Part shown: piece by piece, positions 1 to 9,927 of the stretch
Numbering within the stretch: the first letter of the stretch is position 1
Layout: each line of letters opens with the position of its first letter
Assembly (NCBI GenBank): GCA_943736015.1
Contig: OX031061.1
Span: 64,114,192-64,178,191, forward strand
Origin: Tridacna crocea
Taxonomy: Eukaryota > Mollusca > Bivalvia > Cardiida > Cardiidae
Length of the DNA: 64,000 nt
Reading direction: 5' to 3'
Translations under genes and position numbers: made by a program
Notes under the pieces: model-generated
What the model saw: only the letters and a program-made list of their open reading frames with translations
What the model was told of the DNA's origin: nothing
Database searches by the model: none

Positions 1-89
1 ATTATGAAAAATAATTACATGTTTGTTCTGTTATGAAATTAAAGTGGTATTAGTGATGTGCCGGTCACTTGATATTCCCACAATGCTTT

Positions 90-834
90 TTTAGCTCACC
101 TGAGCACAACGTGCTCAAGGGGGTGCTTTTAGGATCACCCGGTGTCCGTCGTCCGTCGTGCGTCAGTGCGTCATGCGTCGTAAACTCCTCCTAAACTGCT
201 GGGCAGATTTGGACCAAACTTGGCTGAAATGTTCCTTGGGAGGTCCTCTTCCAGTAATTGTTCACAGAATTTGATTCCATCAAAAACCCTGGTTGCCATG
301 GCAACCAAAAGGAATTTTCTAGGGAGTTCTTTAAAAATCTCCTCTGAAACCGCTGGTCAGATTTTGAAATAATTTCACAGATATGTTCCTTGGGTGACCC
401 TTTACGTAAATTGTTCGTAAAATTTTGATCCGTCAAAAAATATGGCTCTGGTGAGTGGGGGCTACTTGCACTATACGGAAATTAAGAAATTCTTAAAAAT
501 TCTTTTTCTCTGAAACGGCTGGTCAGAATTTGAAATAATTTCACAGGGATGTTCCTTGAATGACCCTTTCCAAAATTAATCGTAAAACTTTGATCCGTCA
601 AAACATGTGGCTCTGGTGAATAGGGGCCACTTGCACTAAAGGGAAATGAAGGAATTCTTAAGAATTCTTCTTCTCTGAAACTGCTGATCAGATTTTGAAA
701 TAATTTCACAGGATTGTTCCTTGGGTGACCCTTTTCAAAAAGTACTCGTAAAATTTTGATCCGTCAAAAAATGTGGCTGTGGTGAATGGGGGCTACTTGT
801 ACTATACGGAAATTTAAAAATTCTTAAAAATTCT
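90..834 (+). mobile_element. AGCTCACC element, subfamily A, 5' part
   Basis: Begins TTAGCTCACC, followed by the palindrome GAGCACAACGTGCTC and a microsatellite-like run of GTCCGTCGT/GCGTC units. A head module with GTTGCCATGGCAAC (292-305) leads into ~165-bp modules recognised by CTGAAACCGCTGGTCAG, ATGTTCCTTGGGTGACCC and GGCTCTGGTGAATGGGGGC. It stops inside a module at TTCTTAAAAATTCT, and the same module phase resumes at about 1502, so it looks split by an insertion. Non-coding; read as a non-autonomous Helentron-like element by structure (inference). Confidence 0.8.
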
Positions 835-1501
835 ACTATTATTTATTTATAACCATGTAATTAAAGTCAGTAACCATATTGTTTCTATGTTTGACCTTTA
901 ATTAAACTTGATGCTGTACTGCAAAAAAAACAACTTTAGAAAGTCGTCATATACCCATCTCCACCACCCCACTAATTGTTTCCAATCTAAATAAACTGTT
1001 TATTTCCTTCTTTGTTAATTTCATTTTGTTAATTCTATTACTTACCTTTAACTGTTCATATGTATGTCAAAAATAGTAAAGTAATTGAGCCATGCTCTGT
1101 GAAAGGGGGACTTATTGTATTTGCGAAAACTATCGACCCATGTCGGCCTTCGCAGTCTGCGCTGGCTGACATGGGCCAAAACTTTTCGATATCTTTCCAT
1201 TTTCTGAATGTCAAGGATAACTCTACCCCATGATTTAGCCAAACGTTATACATAAAGGAGTTTATATATCTATAATTACATGTGGGTGATGTCCTGCTTG
1301 ATCTACAGCATAATGGATATGGATTATGCCCCCTTTTGCCAGAGTACGGTTCAATTACAATTATAAGAAGACTTCATTTAATGATGTAACCGTCAACTGG
1401 AGAGAAACTATATAAGCTATAAGCTTACGTTCTAATTCTTTTCTTGTTTAAATTCATGCCAATCTAATCTATGTAAATTATATGAATAAACTATGTTTAA
1501 A
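835..1501. other. Insertion-like interruption of element A
   Basis: About 670 bases separate two parts of an A element that are in the same orientation and compatible phase. The segment is AT-rich, has no supportable ORF and contains one GGGGGCTTAATGCA-type inverted-repeat element (1083-1362). No clear terminal repeats of the whole segment were found, so it may be an insertion plus decay. Confidence 0.5.
1083..1362. mobile_element. GGGGGCTTAATGCA inverted-repeat element, copy 1
   Basis: Left end reads TTGAGCCATGCTCTGTGAAA then GGGGGACTTATTG. The reverse complement of the right end reads TTGAACCGTACTCTGGCAAA then GGGGGCATAATCC, giving imperfect terminal inverted repeats of ~35 bp. The interior holds a hairpin around the CGCAGTCTGCG segment. 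Two more copies lie at 17957 and 38222. No coding capacity. Confidence 0.65.
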
Positions 1502-2236
1502 CTAAAAATTCTTCTTCTCTGAAACGGTTGGTCAGAATTTGAAATAATTTCACAGGGATGTTCCTTTAATGACCCTTTCCAAAATTCGTTCGTGAAATTT
1601 TGATCCGTCAAAAAATGTGGCTCTCGTGAATGGGGGCTACTTGCACTATAGGGAAATGAAGAAATTCTTAAAAATTCTTCTTCTCTGAAACCGCTGGTCA
1701 GATTTTGAAAAAAGTTCACAGAAATGTTCCTTGGATGACCCTTTTTAAAAAGTGTTTGTGAAATTTTGATCCACCAAGAAACATGGCTTTGGTGAATGGG
1801 GGCTTCTTGCACTATATGGCCATGAAGAAATTCTTTGAAATCTTCTTTTCTGAAACGGCTGACCAGATTTTGAAATAATCTCACAGAAATGTTTTGGTAA
1901 ACCTTTTCAAAATCTGTTCGCAAAATACTGATTTGTCTAGGGGGTTACTTGCACTATTTGGCCATTGAAGAAATTCTTTTTCTCTGGATCGGATGATCAG
2001 ATTTTGAAATAATTTCTCAGAAATGTTTCTTAGCTAAACTTTTCAAAAATTTCTCTATAAATTTTGATCCATCAAAAAACATGGCTCTGATGACTGTGTG
2101 CTATAAAATTCACACTATACAGACATGAAGAAATTCTTAAAAATTCTTCTCTGAAGGGCTGATTAAATTTTTAAAGAAATGGCTATGGTTCTCTCAGAAA
2201 TTAAGGTGAGCTATCCATTGTCATCTTGACCCTCTT
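1502..2236 (+). mobile_element. AGCTCACC element, subfamily A, 3' part
   Basis: Continues ~165-bp A modules from CTGAAACGGTTGGTCAG through three to four degenerate units. It ends with the A-type tail ATGGCTATGGTTCTCTCAGA, AGGTGAGC and a decayed GGCC hairpin (TTGTCATCTTGACCCTC). Likely the 3' half of the element that starts at 90. Confidence 0.7.
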
Positions 2237-2370
2237 TTTCTCTTATTTCTGGCACGAAATCTCAAAATACATTAAGAGGCTATGTAGTCTTTTTTTAAGG
2301 GAACACACACACACAAAAAAAGAAAAAAATGTAAAGGTCTGATTCTTAATTATTGATGATTTGTATTGTT

Positions 2371-5300
2371 TTTAGCTCACCTAAGCACAATGTGCTCAAG
2401 GGACGTTGCAGGGTGACGTTGTGTCCATCGTGCATCGTCTGCAATCCGTTATGCAACGTCAATAATTCTTTTCTTCTTCTCCTAAACCCCTGGGCCTATT
2501 TGGACCAAACTTGGCTGAAATGTTTCTTGGAGTTCCTTTTTAGCTCACCTTAGCACAGAGTGCTAAAGGTTAGCTATTGTGATCGCCCTATGTCCGGCGT
2601 CCGGCGTCCGTCGTCTGTCGTCCGTCAACAAATTCTTTAAACATCTTCTCCTCCTAAACCACTCGGCCAATATTCATGAAACTTAGCAGGAATGTTCCTT
2701 GGTAAAGCTCTACCAAATTGTTAAAAGAATTTAATTCCACCCATAACTCTTGTTTCCATGGCAACAACAAAAAATAAACGAAGTCTTTGAAAATCTTCTT
2801 CTCTGAAACTAGAAGGCGTAGAGCTTTGATATTTGGTATGTAGCATGTCCTAAATGACCTCTACCAAGTTTGTTCAAATTATGCCCCTAGGGTCAAAACT
2901 GGCTCGGCCCCGGAGGATAACGAGTTTGAGCATAGGAACAAAGAAGGAAAACTTTAAAGATCTTCTCCTCTGAAACTTTTAGGCGTAGAGCTTTGATATT
3001 TGGTATTTGGCATCTCCTAGTAGACCTCTACCGAGTTTGTTCAAATTATATCCCTGGGTTCAAAACTGGCCCCACCCACGGTCACTAGTTTCAGCATAGG
3101 AACAAAGAAGGAAAACTTTAAAACTCTTCTCCTCTGAAACTTGAAGGCGTAGATTTGATATTTGGTATGTGGCATCTCCTAGTGGACCTCTGCCAAGTTT
3201 GTTCAAACTATGCCCCTGGGGTGAAAACTGGCCCCGCCCCGGGGGTCAAAAGTTTGAGCATAGGAACAAAGAAGGAAAACTTTAAAATTCGTTTCCTCAG
3301 AAACTAAAAGATTTAGAGCTTTGATATTTGGTATGTGGCATCTCCTTGTAGACCTCTACCAATTTTTCTTTTTTTAAATCATGCCCGTGGGGTCAAAACT
3401 GGTCCCGCCGCGGGTGTCACAAGTTGGAACATAGGAACAAAGACAGAGAATTTTATAATTCTTCTTCTCTAAAACTAGAAGGAAAAGAGCTTTGATATTT
3501 TGCATGTAGCGAATCCTAGTGGACCTCTACCAAGTTTGTTCATATTATGCCCTTGGGGTCAAAACTGGCCCTGCCCCAGGGGAGGTCACAGGTTCGAACA
3601 TAGCAACAAAGAAGGAAAACTTTAGAAATCTTCTCTGAAACTTGAAGGTGCAGGGCTTTGATATTTTGATATTTGGTATGCAGAATCTTCTAGTGGACCT
3701 CTACCAAGTTTGGTCATATGATGTCCCTGGCTTCAAAACTGACCATGCCCCGGAGGTCACAGGTTGGAACGTAGGAACAAAGAAGGAAAATTTTAAATTT
3801 CTTTTTCTCTCAAACGGGAAGGTGTAGAGCTTTGATAATATTTGGTATGTAGCATCTTTGAGTGGACCTCTACCCAGTTTGTTCCAAGGATGCTGCTTTG
3901 GTTAAAACTGACCCAGCCCCTGGGACCACAAGTTCGAACATAGGACAAAGAAGGAAAATTCAAAATTCTTCTTTGAAACTGGAAGGTGTAGACCTTTGAT
4001 ATCTAATTGTCCTATGTCCGGCGTCTGTCGCCCGTCAACAATTTCATTAAACATCGTCTTCTCCTTACCCAGTGGGCCAATCTTGATGAAACTTGGCAGG
4101 GATGTTCCTTGGGTAAAGCTTTACCAAAGTTGCTCAAAGAATTGAATTTCTCTCATACGCTATAGTCTAAGGTGAGTGTTCCAGGGCCAATGGCCCTCTT
4201 TTGTTAAAATTGTTCACGGAATTTTATTTCATCATAAACTCTGGTTGCCATGGCAACCTAATGGAATTTTCCAAGAAATTGTTTAAAAACCTCCTCTGAA
4301 ACCACAGGTCAGATTTGAAATAATTTCACAGAGATGATCTTTGGGTAACCCTTTTCAAAAATTGTATTTAAATCTGTCACGAAACATGGCTCTGGTGAAT
4401 GGGGGCTACTTGCACTAAACAGAAATGGAGATATTCTTGAAAATTCTTCTTCTCTGAGACAACTGACCTGGTATTGAAACACTTTCACAGAGATGTTCTT
4501 CGGGTAACCCTTTTTAAAAATTATTTTGGAAATTCTGATAGGTCAAGAAATATGGCTCTGGTGAATGGGGGCTACTTGCACTATACAGACACGAAGAAAT
4601 TCTTAAAAATTCTTCTTCTCTTAAATGGGTGGTCAGGTTTTGAAATAATTCTACCGAGATGATGACCCTTTTCAAAAATTGTTCGCGAAATTTTGATCCG
4701 TCAAGAAAATAGCTTTGGTGGAAGGGAGGCTACTTGCGCTATACAGAAATGAAGAAATTCTTCAATATTCTTCATCTCTGAGAACACTGCTCCGATTATA
4801 AAAATTATTGAACAGAAACGTTTCTTGGATGACCCTTCTCAAATATTGTTTGCGAAACTTTGATCTGTCAGATTATTAAATATTTTACAGAAATGTTCCT
4901 TGGTAAACCCTTTCCAGAAATTGTTCGCAAAATTTTGATCCGTCAAGAAACATGGCTCTGGTGAATGAGGGATACTTGCACGATACAGAAATTGAGAAAT
5001 TCTTAAAAATTCTTCTTTTCTGAAACCACTGGTCAGATTTTGAAATAATTTCACAGAAATGTTCCTTGAGTGACTCTCAAGAGTTGTAAGGGAATTTTTT
5101 CTCTGGAACGGCTGGTCAGGTTGTAAAATAATTTCACAGAAATGTTTCTTTGGTGACTCTTTTCGAAAAGTGATGGAGAAATTTGGTCCATCAAGAAACC
5201 TGGCTCTGATGGCTGTGGGCTATTTACACTGTATGGACATGTACAAATTCTAAAAAATCTTCTTCTCTGATACCTCTGGTCATATTTTGAAATAATTTCA

Positions 5301-5856
5301 CACACACACAAAAAAATTTCTTAAGATGACTCTTCTCACAAAATTGTGATCTGTAAAGAAACATGGCTCTGGTGGTAGTGGCTATTTACACTATTAGGAC
5401 ATGAAGAGGCATTTCTCAATTTTCCCTCTCTGGAACAGCTGGTCAGATTTTGAAATAATTTCAGAAACCTTCCTAGGGTGACCTTTTCAAAAATTGTTTG
5501 GAAATTTTTATCTTTCAAAAAACGATAGCCTATTTGGCACGTGCATGTGTTTTTTTAGTTACTTTTGAGCATATGCTCTTCTTTAAGAAATTGTCCTTGG
5601 GTGATCTATCCAGGGATTTATTTGCAAAATTCTGATTCATCAAAATCATTGCTGTGGTGATGATTGTAAGGGTGGTAATAGATTTTGAAATGACTTTTAC
5701 ATGTAATCTTTTCAAAATTGCTTGGCGATATAATGATATTGTTTCTAAAGTTTCAATACCTAAAAAAAAAAAAAAAAAAAAAAAAATTGGCTGTAGTCTT
5801 TTAATAAATTCAGGTGAGCGATCAAGGGCCATCTTGGCTCTCTTGTTACTAGATTG
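2371..5856 (+). mobile_element. AGCTCACC element A carrying a nested B element
   Basis: The 5' end TTTTTAGCTCACCTAAGCAC and head module run to 2538, are interrupted by a complete B element (2539-4205), and resume at AAAATTGTTCACGG with GTTGCCATGGCAAC at 4244-4257. About eight A modules follow, then a tail with GTGATCTATCC and GATTCATCAAAATCATTGCT motifs, a 25-base A-run (5762-5786), AGGTGAGCGATC and the terminal hairpin GGGCCATCTTGGCTC followed by TCTTGTT. The host reading resumes without obvious loss, so this is a clean nested insertion. Confidence 0.8.
2539..4205 (+). mobile_element. AGCTCACC element, subfamily B, nested
   Basis: Starts AGCTCACCTTAGCACAGAGT, then GTCCGGCGTCCGTCGTC repeats and a head module with GTTTCCATGGCAAC. 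About seven ~165-bp B modules follow, marked by AGAGCTTTGATATTTGGTAT, GGACCTCTACCAAGTTTGTT, TCAAAACTGGCCCCGCCCC and GAGCATAGGAACAAAGAAGG. It ends with a second GTCCGGCGTCTGTCGCCCG block, AAGGTGAG and the hairpin GGGCCAATGGCCCTC then TTTTGTT. It sits in the T-run of the host head module. Confidence 0.8.
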
Positions 5857-5916
5857 TACTTTGCTGAAGATCAAATTAATTCACAGCGGAGCTGTATAAT
5901 TGTGGACATTTCGAAT

Positions 5917-6805
5917 TTTTAGTGCACCTGAGCACAACGTGCTCAAGTGGAGCTTTTAGGATCACCCGGTGTCCGTCGCCCGTCATACATGTGTCGTCAA
6001 CAATTCTTTAAACATCAACTCCTCCGAAACTGCCGGGCCAATTTAAATTAAACTTGGCAGAAATGTTGCTTGGGAGGTCCTCTTTAAAATTTGTTCACAG
6101 AACTTGATGGTCAGATTTAAAAATAGTTTTACAGAGATGTTCATTTGGTGACCCTTTTCAAAAACTGTTCGTGAATGTTTTATCCGTCAAGAAACATGGC
6201 TCTGGGTAATGGGGGCTATTTGCATTACAGCGAAATAGAAATTCTTAAAAAATTTCCTCTCTGAAACGGCCGGTCAGATTTTGAAAAAATAAATTCACAG
6301 AGATAATCCTTGGTTGACCCTTTTTCAAAAATTATCCGTGAAATATTGATCCATGAAGAAACATGGCTCTGGTGACTAGAGGCTACTTGCACTATACTGA
6401 AACAGAGAAATTCTTAACAATTATTTTTCCCTGAAACGGCTGGTCAGATTTCAAAATTATTTCACAGAAGTGATCCTTGGATGACCCTTTTCAAAAAGTG
6501 ATCATGAAATTTTGATCCTTCGAAAACCAACAGCCATTTGTTGGCACCGGCGTATAGTGCTCTTGTTTGACTTATGCTTTTAGTCATTATCGAGCATGTA
6601 CTTTTCTTCAAGGAATTGTCCTTGGGTGATCTATCCAAAAATTTATTTGCAAACTTCTGATTCATCAAAATTATTGCTCTGGTGATGATTGTGGGGGTGA
6701 GGACAGATTTTGAAATGACTTTTACAGGTGACCCTTTCAAAATCGCGTGGAAGTTCCAATACCTCAAAAACCTCTGAAACTCATGTCCATCTTGGCCCTC
6801 TTGTT
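5917..6805 (+). mobile_element. AGCTCACC element, subfamily A, short copy
   Basis: Begins TTTTTAGTGCACCTGAGCAC with the palindrome GAGCACAACGTGCTC and a GTCCGTCGCCCGTC stretch. It keeps only three to four modules, then the long-tail variant (GGTGATCTATCC, TTGCTCTGGTGATGATTGTG) and the end CCATCTTGGCCCTCTTGTT. Part of the head module is deleted (no GTTGCCATGGCAAC). Shows that copies differ mainly in module number. Confidence 0.75.
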
Positions 6806-6854
6806 AAATTCAACAGTATGTTTTGAATTGTATTCATAAGTGCTTTTTAAGAAG

Positions 6855-7004
6855 GAGGCCTGTGTAGCTGAACAGTAAAGTACAAGACTCCTGACCTGGA
6901 AGTCTCAGGTTTGAGAATTACTGGAAGCTCTGGGTTTCACAAGAGAATGTCCTCGGGCAAAACACTTCATAGCCCTAGTCCAGTACTGGTTTAACCCAGG
7001 AAAT
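6855..7004 (+). mobile_element. tRNA-derived SINE-like element
   Basis: GTGTAGCTGAACAGTAAAG resembles a pol III A box and TCTCAGGTTTGAGAATTACT a B box, at the usual ~35-base spacing. A body with TGTCCTCGGGCAAAACACTT follows, then CAGTACTGGTTTAACCCAGG. The last motif recurs near 19715 (AGTACTGGTGAAACCCGGG), suggesting a shared 3' part. Not a functional tRNA: no closed cloverleaf. Confidence 0.5.
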
Positions 7005-7018
7005 TACATTAAACATTA

Positions 7019-7199
7019 CCACACAATCCCTACTTTTGACGACCCTGAGAAAGAAGCTTTTAGAAAATATGGGAATAGAAGAAAATGCTGGTAACCCTTA
7101 ACAAAAGAAATTTCATCTTTTCACCATCTTTTAACTTGTTGTCTGCAAATGTTTCCGATTTGGACAAACCTAAAATTTTGTTGTTTGGTAATGACTTAT
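7019..7199 (+). mobile_element. TTAA hairpin MITE, decayed
   Basis: Plus-orientation copy (ATTACCACACAATCCCTAC at left, TTGTTTGGTAATGACTTA at right). The right arm of the central hairpin is deleted after AAAATGCTGGTAACCC. It sits directly behind the SINE. Confidence 0.7.
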
Positions 7200-7453
7200 A
7201 TGTATGCTATCAGTGATTTGAATGAAATAATGTTGAGAGTGGTGTAAAAAAATCATTCAATCAATCATGAAAGGTAGGAAATTATTTGTAGTAGATCACA
7301 AACATGGCTGTTCGTACTATGTGGTTTGATATAATGTGTAATTGTTGGTAAAATAAATATATGTCTGGCTATACTTAAGTATGATTACAGTTCTAACATG
7401 ACATGTGAATCGGCTCTATAAACAAAGTGCAACGACAGCGTGGTGAAATTTAG

Positions 7454-7623
7454 AAATAATCTTCTTTCTATCGTGGTTTATCGTTCAATAAACCACAGTT
7501 GTGAAGTATGAGACACAATAAATAATCCAGGAGGGCGATAGCCCGAGTTGTTTATTCCTTGCGTCTCATAACTGACAACGTGGTTTATTAAATGATAAGC
7601 CACGACAGAAAGAAGATTATTTC
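7454..7623. repeat. 170-bp hairpin, left copy of a palindromic pair
   Basis: AAATAATCTTCTTTCTATCG at the left and CGACAGAAAGAAGATTATTT at the right pair in an imperfect ~65-bp stem with GTGGTTTATCG/AATAAACCAC segments. The loop region has GGAGGGCGATAGCCCGAGTT. A related hairpin in opposite orientation is at 8217-8379. Confidence 0.75.
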
Positions 7624-7760
7624 GATTCTAACATGACGAATTCTCAATTAAAAGACAACAAGTTCAAACTAAGAGTAAAATCGCGGATGAAGATTATGCT
7701 CCATTGAATAACTCACTTACTTCATACGGAATGACGTCATTTGATACAGAATGACGTCAC
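7624..7760. repeat. Inner palindrome arm with two TGACGTCA sites
   Basis: This arm (CGATTCTAACATGACG, AACAAGTTCAAACT, TTGAATAACTCACTTACTTC) matches the reverse complement of 8123-8216. It contains TGACGTCA at 7732-7739 and 7752-7759; the opposite arm has it at 8129-8136. TGACGTCA is the cAMP-response-element consensus; any binding is inference. Confidence 0.6.
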
Positions 7761-7852
7761 TCTACTTGGAATGTCGCAGATTTTATCACGCTTTCGTTGC
7801 ACTGTGTTTACAGAGCCGAATTTGCGTGTCATGTTAGAATCTACGTTATACC

Positions 7853-8122
7853 ATATGGTTTGTAACACGCGAAAATGGTCATTCGGACATTTGCGTAAAG
7901 TATCGTCTTGGATCTGTGTGTGCAGTCCGCACAGGCTAATCCGAAACGACACTTGTCGATTTTATGTGATTTTCTGTTTAACGCAAGTCTACTGAAGCAC
8001 AAAATCTAATGTAGTCGTAAAGTGTCGTGCCGGATTAGCCTGCGCGGATTGCGCAGGCTAATCCGGGACAACACTTTACGCAAATGTCCGAATGCACCTT
8101 TTCGCGTGTTGCACTCCATATT
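7853..8122. mobile_element. GCGTAAAGTG palindrome MITE, copy 1
   Basis: Terminal inverted repeats ATATGGTTTGTAACACGCGA ... and its counterpart at 8122, each followed by CATTCGGACATTTGCGTAAA. Internal GCAGTCCGCACAGGCTAATC and GCCTGCGCGGATTGCGCAGG hairpins lie in each arm, so the element can form a cruciform with side hairpins. It lies at the centre of the 7454-8379 palindrome. Confidence 0.8.
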
Positions 8123-8216
8123 ATAGACTGACGTCATTCTGTATAAAGTAAGTTATTCAATTACTGTAAGTATGAACTTGTTTTCCGTTGACTAAGAGTT
8201 GGTTATGTTAGAATCG

Positions 8217-8379
8217 AAATAATCTTCTTTCTATCATGGTTTATCGTTCAGTAAACCACAGTTGTGAGTTATGAGGCACAACAACTCAGGCTATCTCCCT
8301 CGTGAATTATTTGTTGTGCCTCATAACTCACAACTGTGGTTTACTGAACGATTAACCACGATTTAAAGAAGATTATTTC
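8217..8379. repeat. 163-bp hairpin, right copy of a palindromic pair
   Basis: AAATAATCTTCTTTCTATCA at left pairs with GATTTAAAGAAGATTATTTC at right; GTTGTGAGTTATGAGGCACA pairs with TGTGCCTCATAACTCACAAC. It is the inverted relative of 7454-7623: its reverse complement carries GAGGGAGATAGCCTGAGTTG, matching the loop of the left copy. Confidence 0.75.
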
Positions 8380-8630
8380 TTAATTACAATCGTAGTAACC
8401 AAAATTTTATTTTATATTTACAGCCAGACTACCATAGAACCAGGTGGATGACAGGTGGATGGTTGAATAATATAACATACAAAGACAGACCTTAGAGAAA
8501 ACAAGACGCCTAAAGCTATCCCCGTACTCCACTGCACACCCTCCCTCCGTCCTGCCGCCACTTTTTCCATTAGCGATATATTCCCAATATGTTACAGCCG
8601 AGACCAGCACGATACTAGATATACATGTAT
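8380..8630. other. Spacer between palindromes
   Basis: About 250 bases with no supportable gene or repeat; includes CCACTTTTTCCATTAGCGATA and a TATACATGTATATA stretch abutting the next MITE. Confidence 0.4.
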
Positions 8631-8899
8631 ATATGGCTTGCAACACGCGAAAAGGGACATTCGGACATTTGCGTAAAGTGTCATCTCGGATCAGCCTGCG
8701 CAGTTCGTGCAGGCTAATCCGAGACGGCATTTTACGTTTTCATGGTATTTTCTGTTTTGCACAAGTCCACTGTAGCACAAAATCTAATGCAGTCGTAAAG
8801 TGCCGTCTCGGCTTAGCCTGCGCAGACTGCGCAGGCTAATCCGAGGCGACACTTTACGCAAATGTCCGAATGCCCCTTTTCGCGGGTTGCAAGCCATAT
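8631..8899. mobile_element. GCGTAAAGTG palindrome MITE, copy 2 (best preserved)
   Basis: 269 bp with ~100-bp terminal inverted repeats. Both ends read ATATGGCTTGCAAC(A/C)CGCG inward, then CATTCGGACATTTGCGTAAA and GTGTC. Each arm carries its own GCCTGCGCAG..CTGCGCAGGC hairpin. The ends are more alike than in copy 1, suggesting a younger insertion. No ORF. Confidence 0.85.
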
Positions 8900-9119
8900 G
8901 ATAATGGACTTCACACAGAGAAAAGACTATATGCTTGAAAGAAGATTCTCCTCTCCTTTCCTTTTCCTACTCTGCCTGATGGACGATGATATGTGCTCTG
9001 GCAAAAGGAGATTAGATGCATCTCCTGTACAGTAATGGTTCAAGAAACATATCTGTATACAACACTGTACCATAAAAACAGTTTTGTATACATTACTGTT
9101 TGATTTGTTTGTACTGGAG

Positions 9120-9372
9120 TTTATCGCCATTTCAACAGTTTTGGTTTGGTCAGTGACGCATCCCTTGTGTTTCCAGGCTTTCTCACTCTACTGCTGACAC
9201 AAATTTCTTTCCAAAGTCACTGACTACTTTTCTCACATGCATCAGAGGTGAGAGGCAAAAGATCAATGGAAAGAAAGTTCGCCACAACTGGGTATCGAAA
9301 CGTCATCCTCCAGGCCACGCGTTGGATATGCCAACCCCTGAGCTACCTGACGGGGCAGTACTGGTTTAGGTG
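9120..9372 (-). mobile_element. tRNA-derived SINE-like element, minus strand
   Basis: On the minus strand the head (from ~9360 down to 9285) reads GTCAGGTAGCTCAGGGGTTG (A box-like) and GACGTTTCGATACCCAG (B box-like). A body without coding potential continues to ~9120. The acceptor stem does not close well, so this is a SINE or tRNA pseudogene, not a working tRNA. The end near 9120 is uncertain. Confidence 0.5.
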
Positions 9373-9424
9373 AACATGTTTGTGTATAGCACCAGGGCCA
9401 TATTCACCAACCATTCTCATATTC

Positions 9425-9640
9425 TTAACAAGCATTCATGAGTTTTAACAACCTTTTGGAATAAGGCTTTTGAAAAGATTGTAGGAAAAGGAGAAAATGC
9501 TGGTAACCAGCATTTTCTCCTTTTTCCCACCATCTTTTCTACTCTACGAGGAAGAAATTTCAGTTTTTTGACTCGTATTTCTCATCTGCAAATCCTTTTA
9601 ATTTGGATGGTTATAAAGGTTTGTCATGTGGTAGAGTTAA
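9425..9640 (+). mobile_element. TTAA hairpin MITE
   Basis: Flanked by TTAA at 9425-9428 and 9637-9640. Centre AGGAGAAAATGCTGGTAACC followed by AGCATTTTCTCCTTTTTCCC. Arms outside the hairpin are diverged. Confidence 0.8.
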
Positions 9641-9680
9641 TAACTTTGTAGTCTAATGCTCAAGATTCTTCCTAATTTTA

Positions 9681-9927
9681 TTAGCTCACCAGAGCACAAC
9701 ATGCTCATGGGGAGCTTTTAGGATCACCCCGTGTCCACCGTCCGTCATGTGTCGTCAACAATTCTTTAAACATCAACTCCTCCTAAACCGCTGGGCCAAT
9801 TTGTACCAAACTTGGCTGGAATATTCCTCGGGAGGTCCTCTTTAAAAGATGTTCACAGAAATTGATTCCATCAAAGACTGTGGTTGCCATGGCAACCAAA
9901 TGAATTTTTTGAAAGAATTTTTATCTC
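9681..9927 (+). mobile_element. AGCTCACC element A, head only
   Basis: TTAGCTCACCAGAGCACAAC, GTCCACCGTCCGTC and a full head module with GTTGCCATGGCAAC (9883-9896). It is cut at GAATTTTT by the B element starting at 9928; A-type sequence reappears only at 11016, so the original A copy was probably interrupted and then rearranged. Confidence 0.75.

Larger units (their letters stand above)
7385..7846. repeat. Long-range inverted repeat (arms ~60 bp)
   Basis: Left arm 7385-7445 (TCTAACATGACATGTGAATC, then CGGCTCTATAAACAAAGTGC) is inverted at about 7775-7846 (GTTGCACTGTGTTTACAGAG, CGTGTCATGTTAGAATC). The intervening ~330 bases hold the hairpin at 7454-7623. Part of a multi-level palindrome cluster. 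Confidence 0.7.

Noticed and set aside
1432-1923. 163-codon open frame, minus strand, the longest in the window
   Set aside because: It runs across A modules. Since the module is ~165 bp (55 codons) frames can stay open over several units, giving repeated peptides (FREEEFLRISSF, EPHFLTDQNFTN). Other copies break the frame with indels and the opposite strand is open too. No start context or homology.
5654-5899. 81-codon frame containing KKKKKKKK
   Set aside because: Created by the 25-base A-run in an A-element tail.
90-6805. Classification of A/B elements as canonical Helitrons
   Set aside because: Ends are not TC...CTRR and insertion is at TT, not between A and T, so the Helentron (Helitron2) class fits better.
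9285-9360. Possible tRNA gene on the minus strand
   Set aside because: A- and B-box-like motifs are present, but acceptor and D stems do not close and the B box is altered (TTTCGATACCC). Treated as SINE-like.
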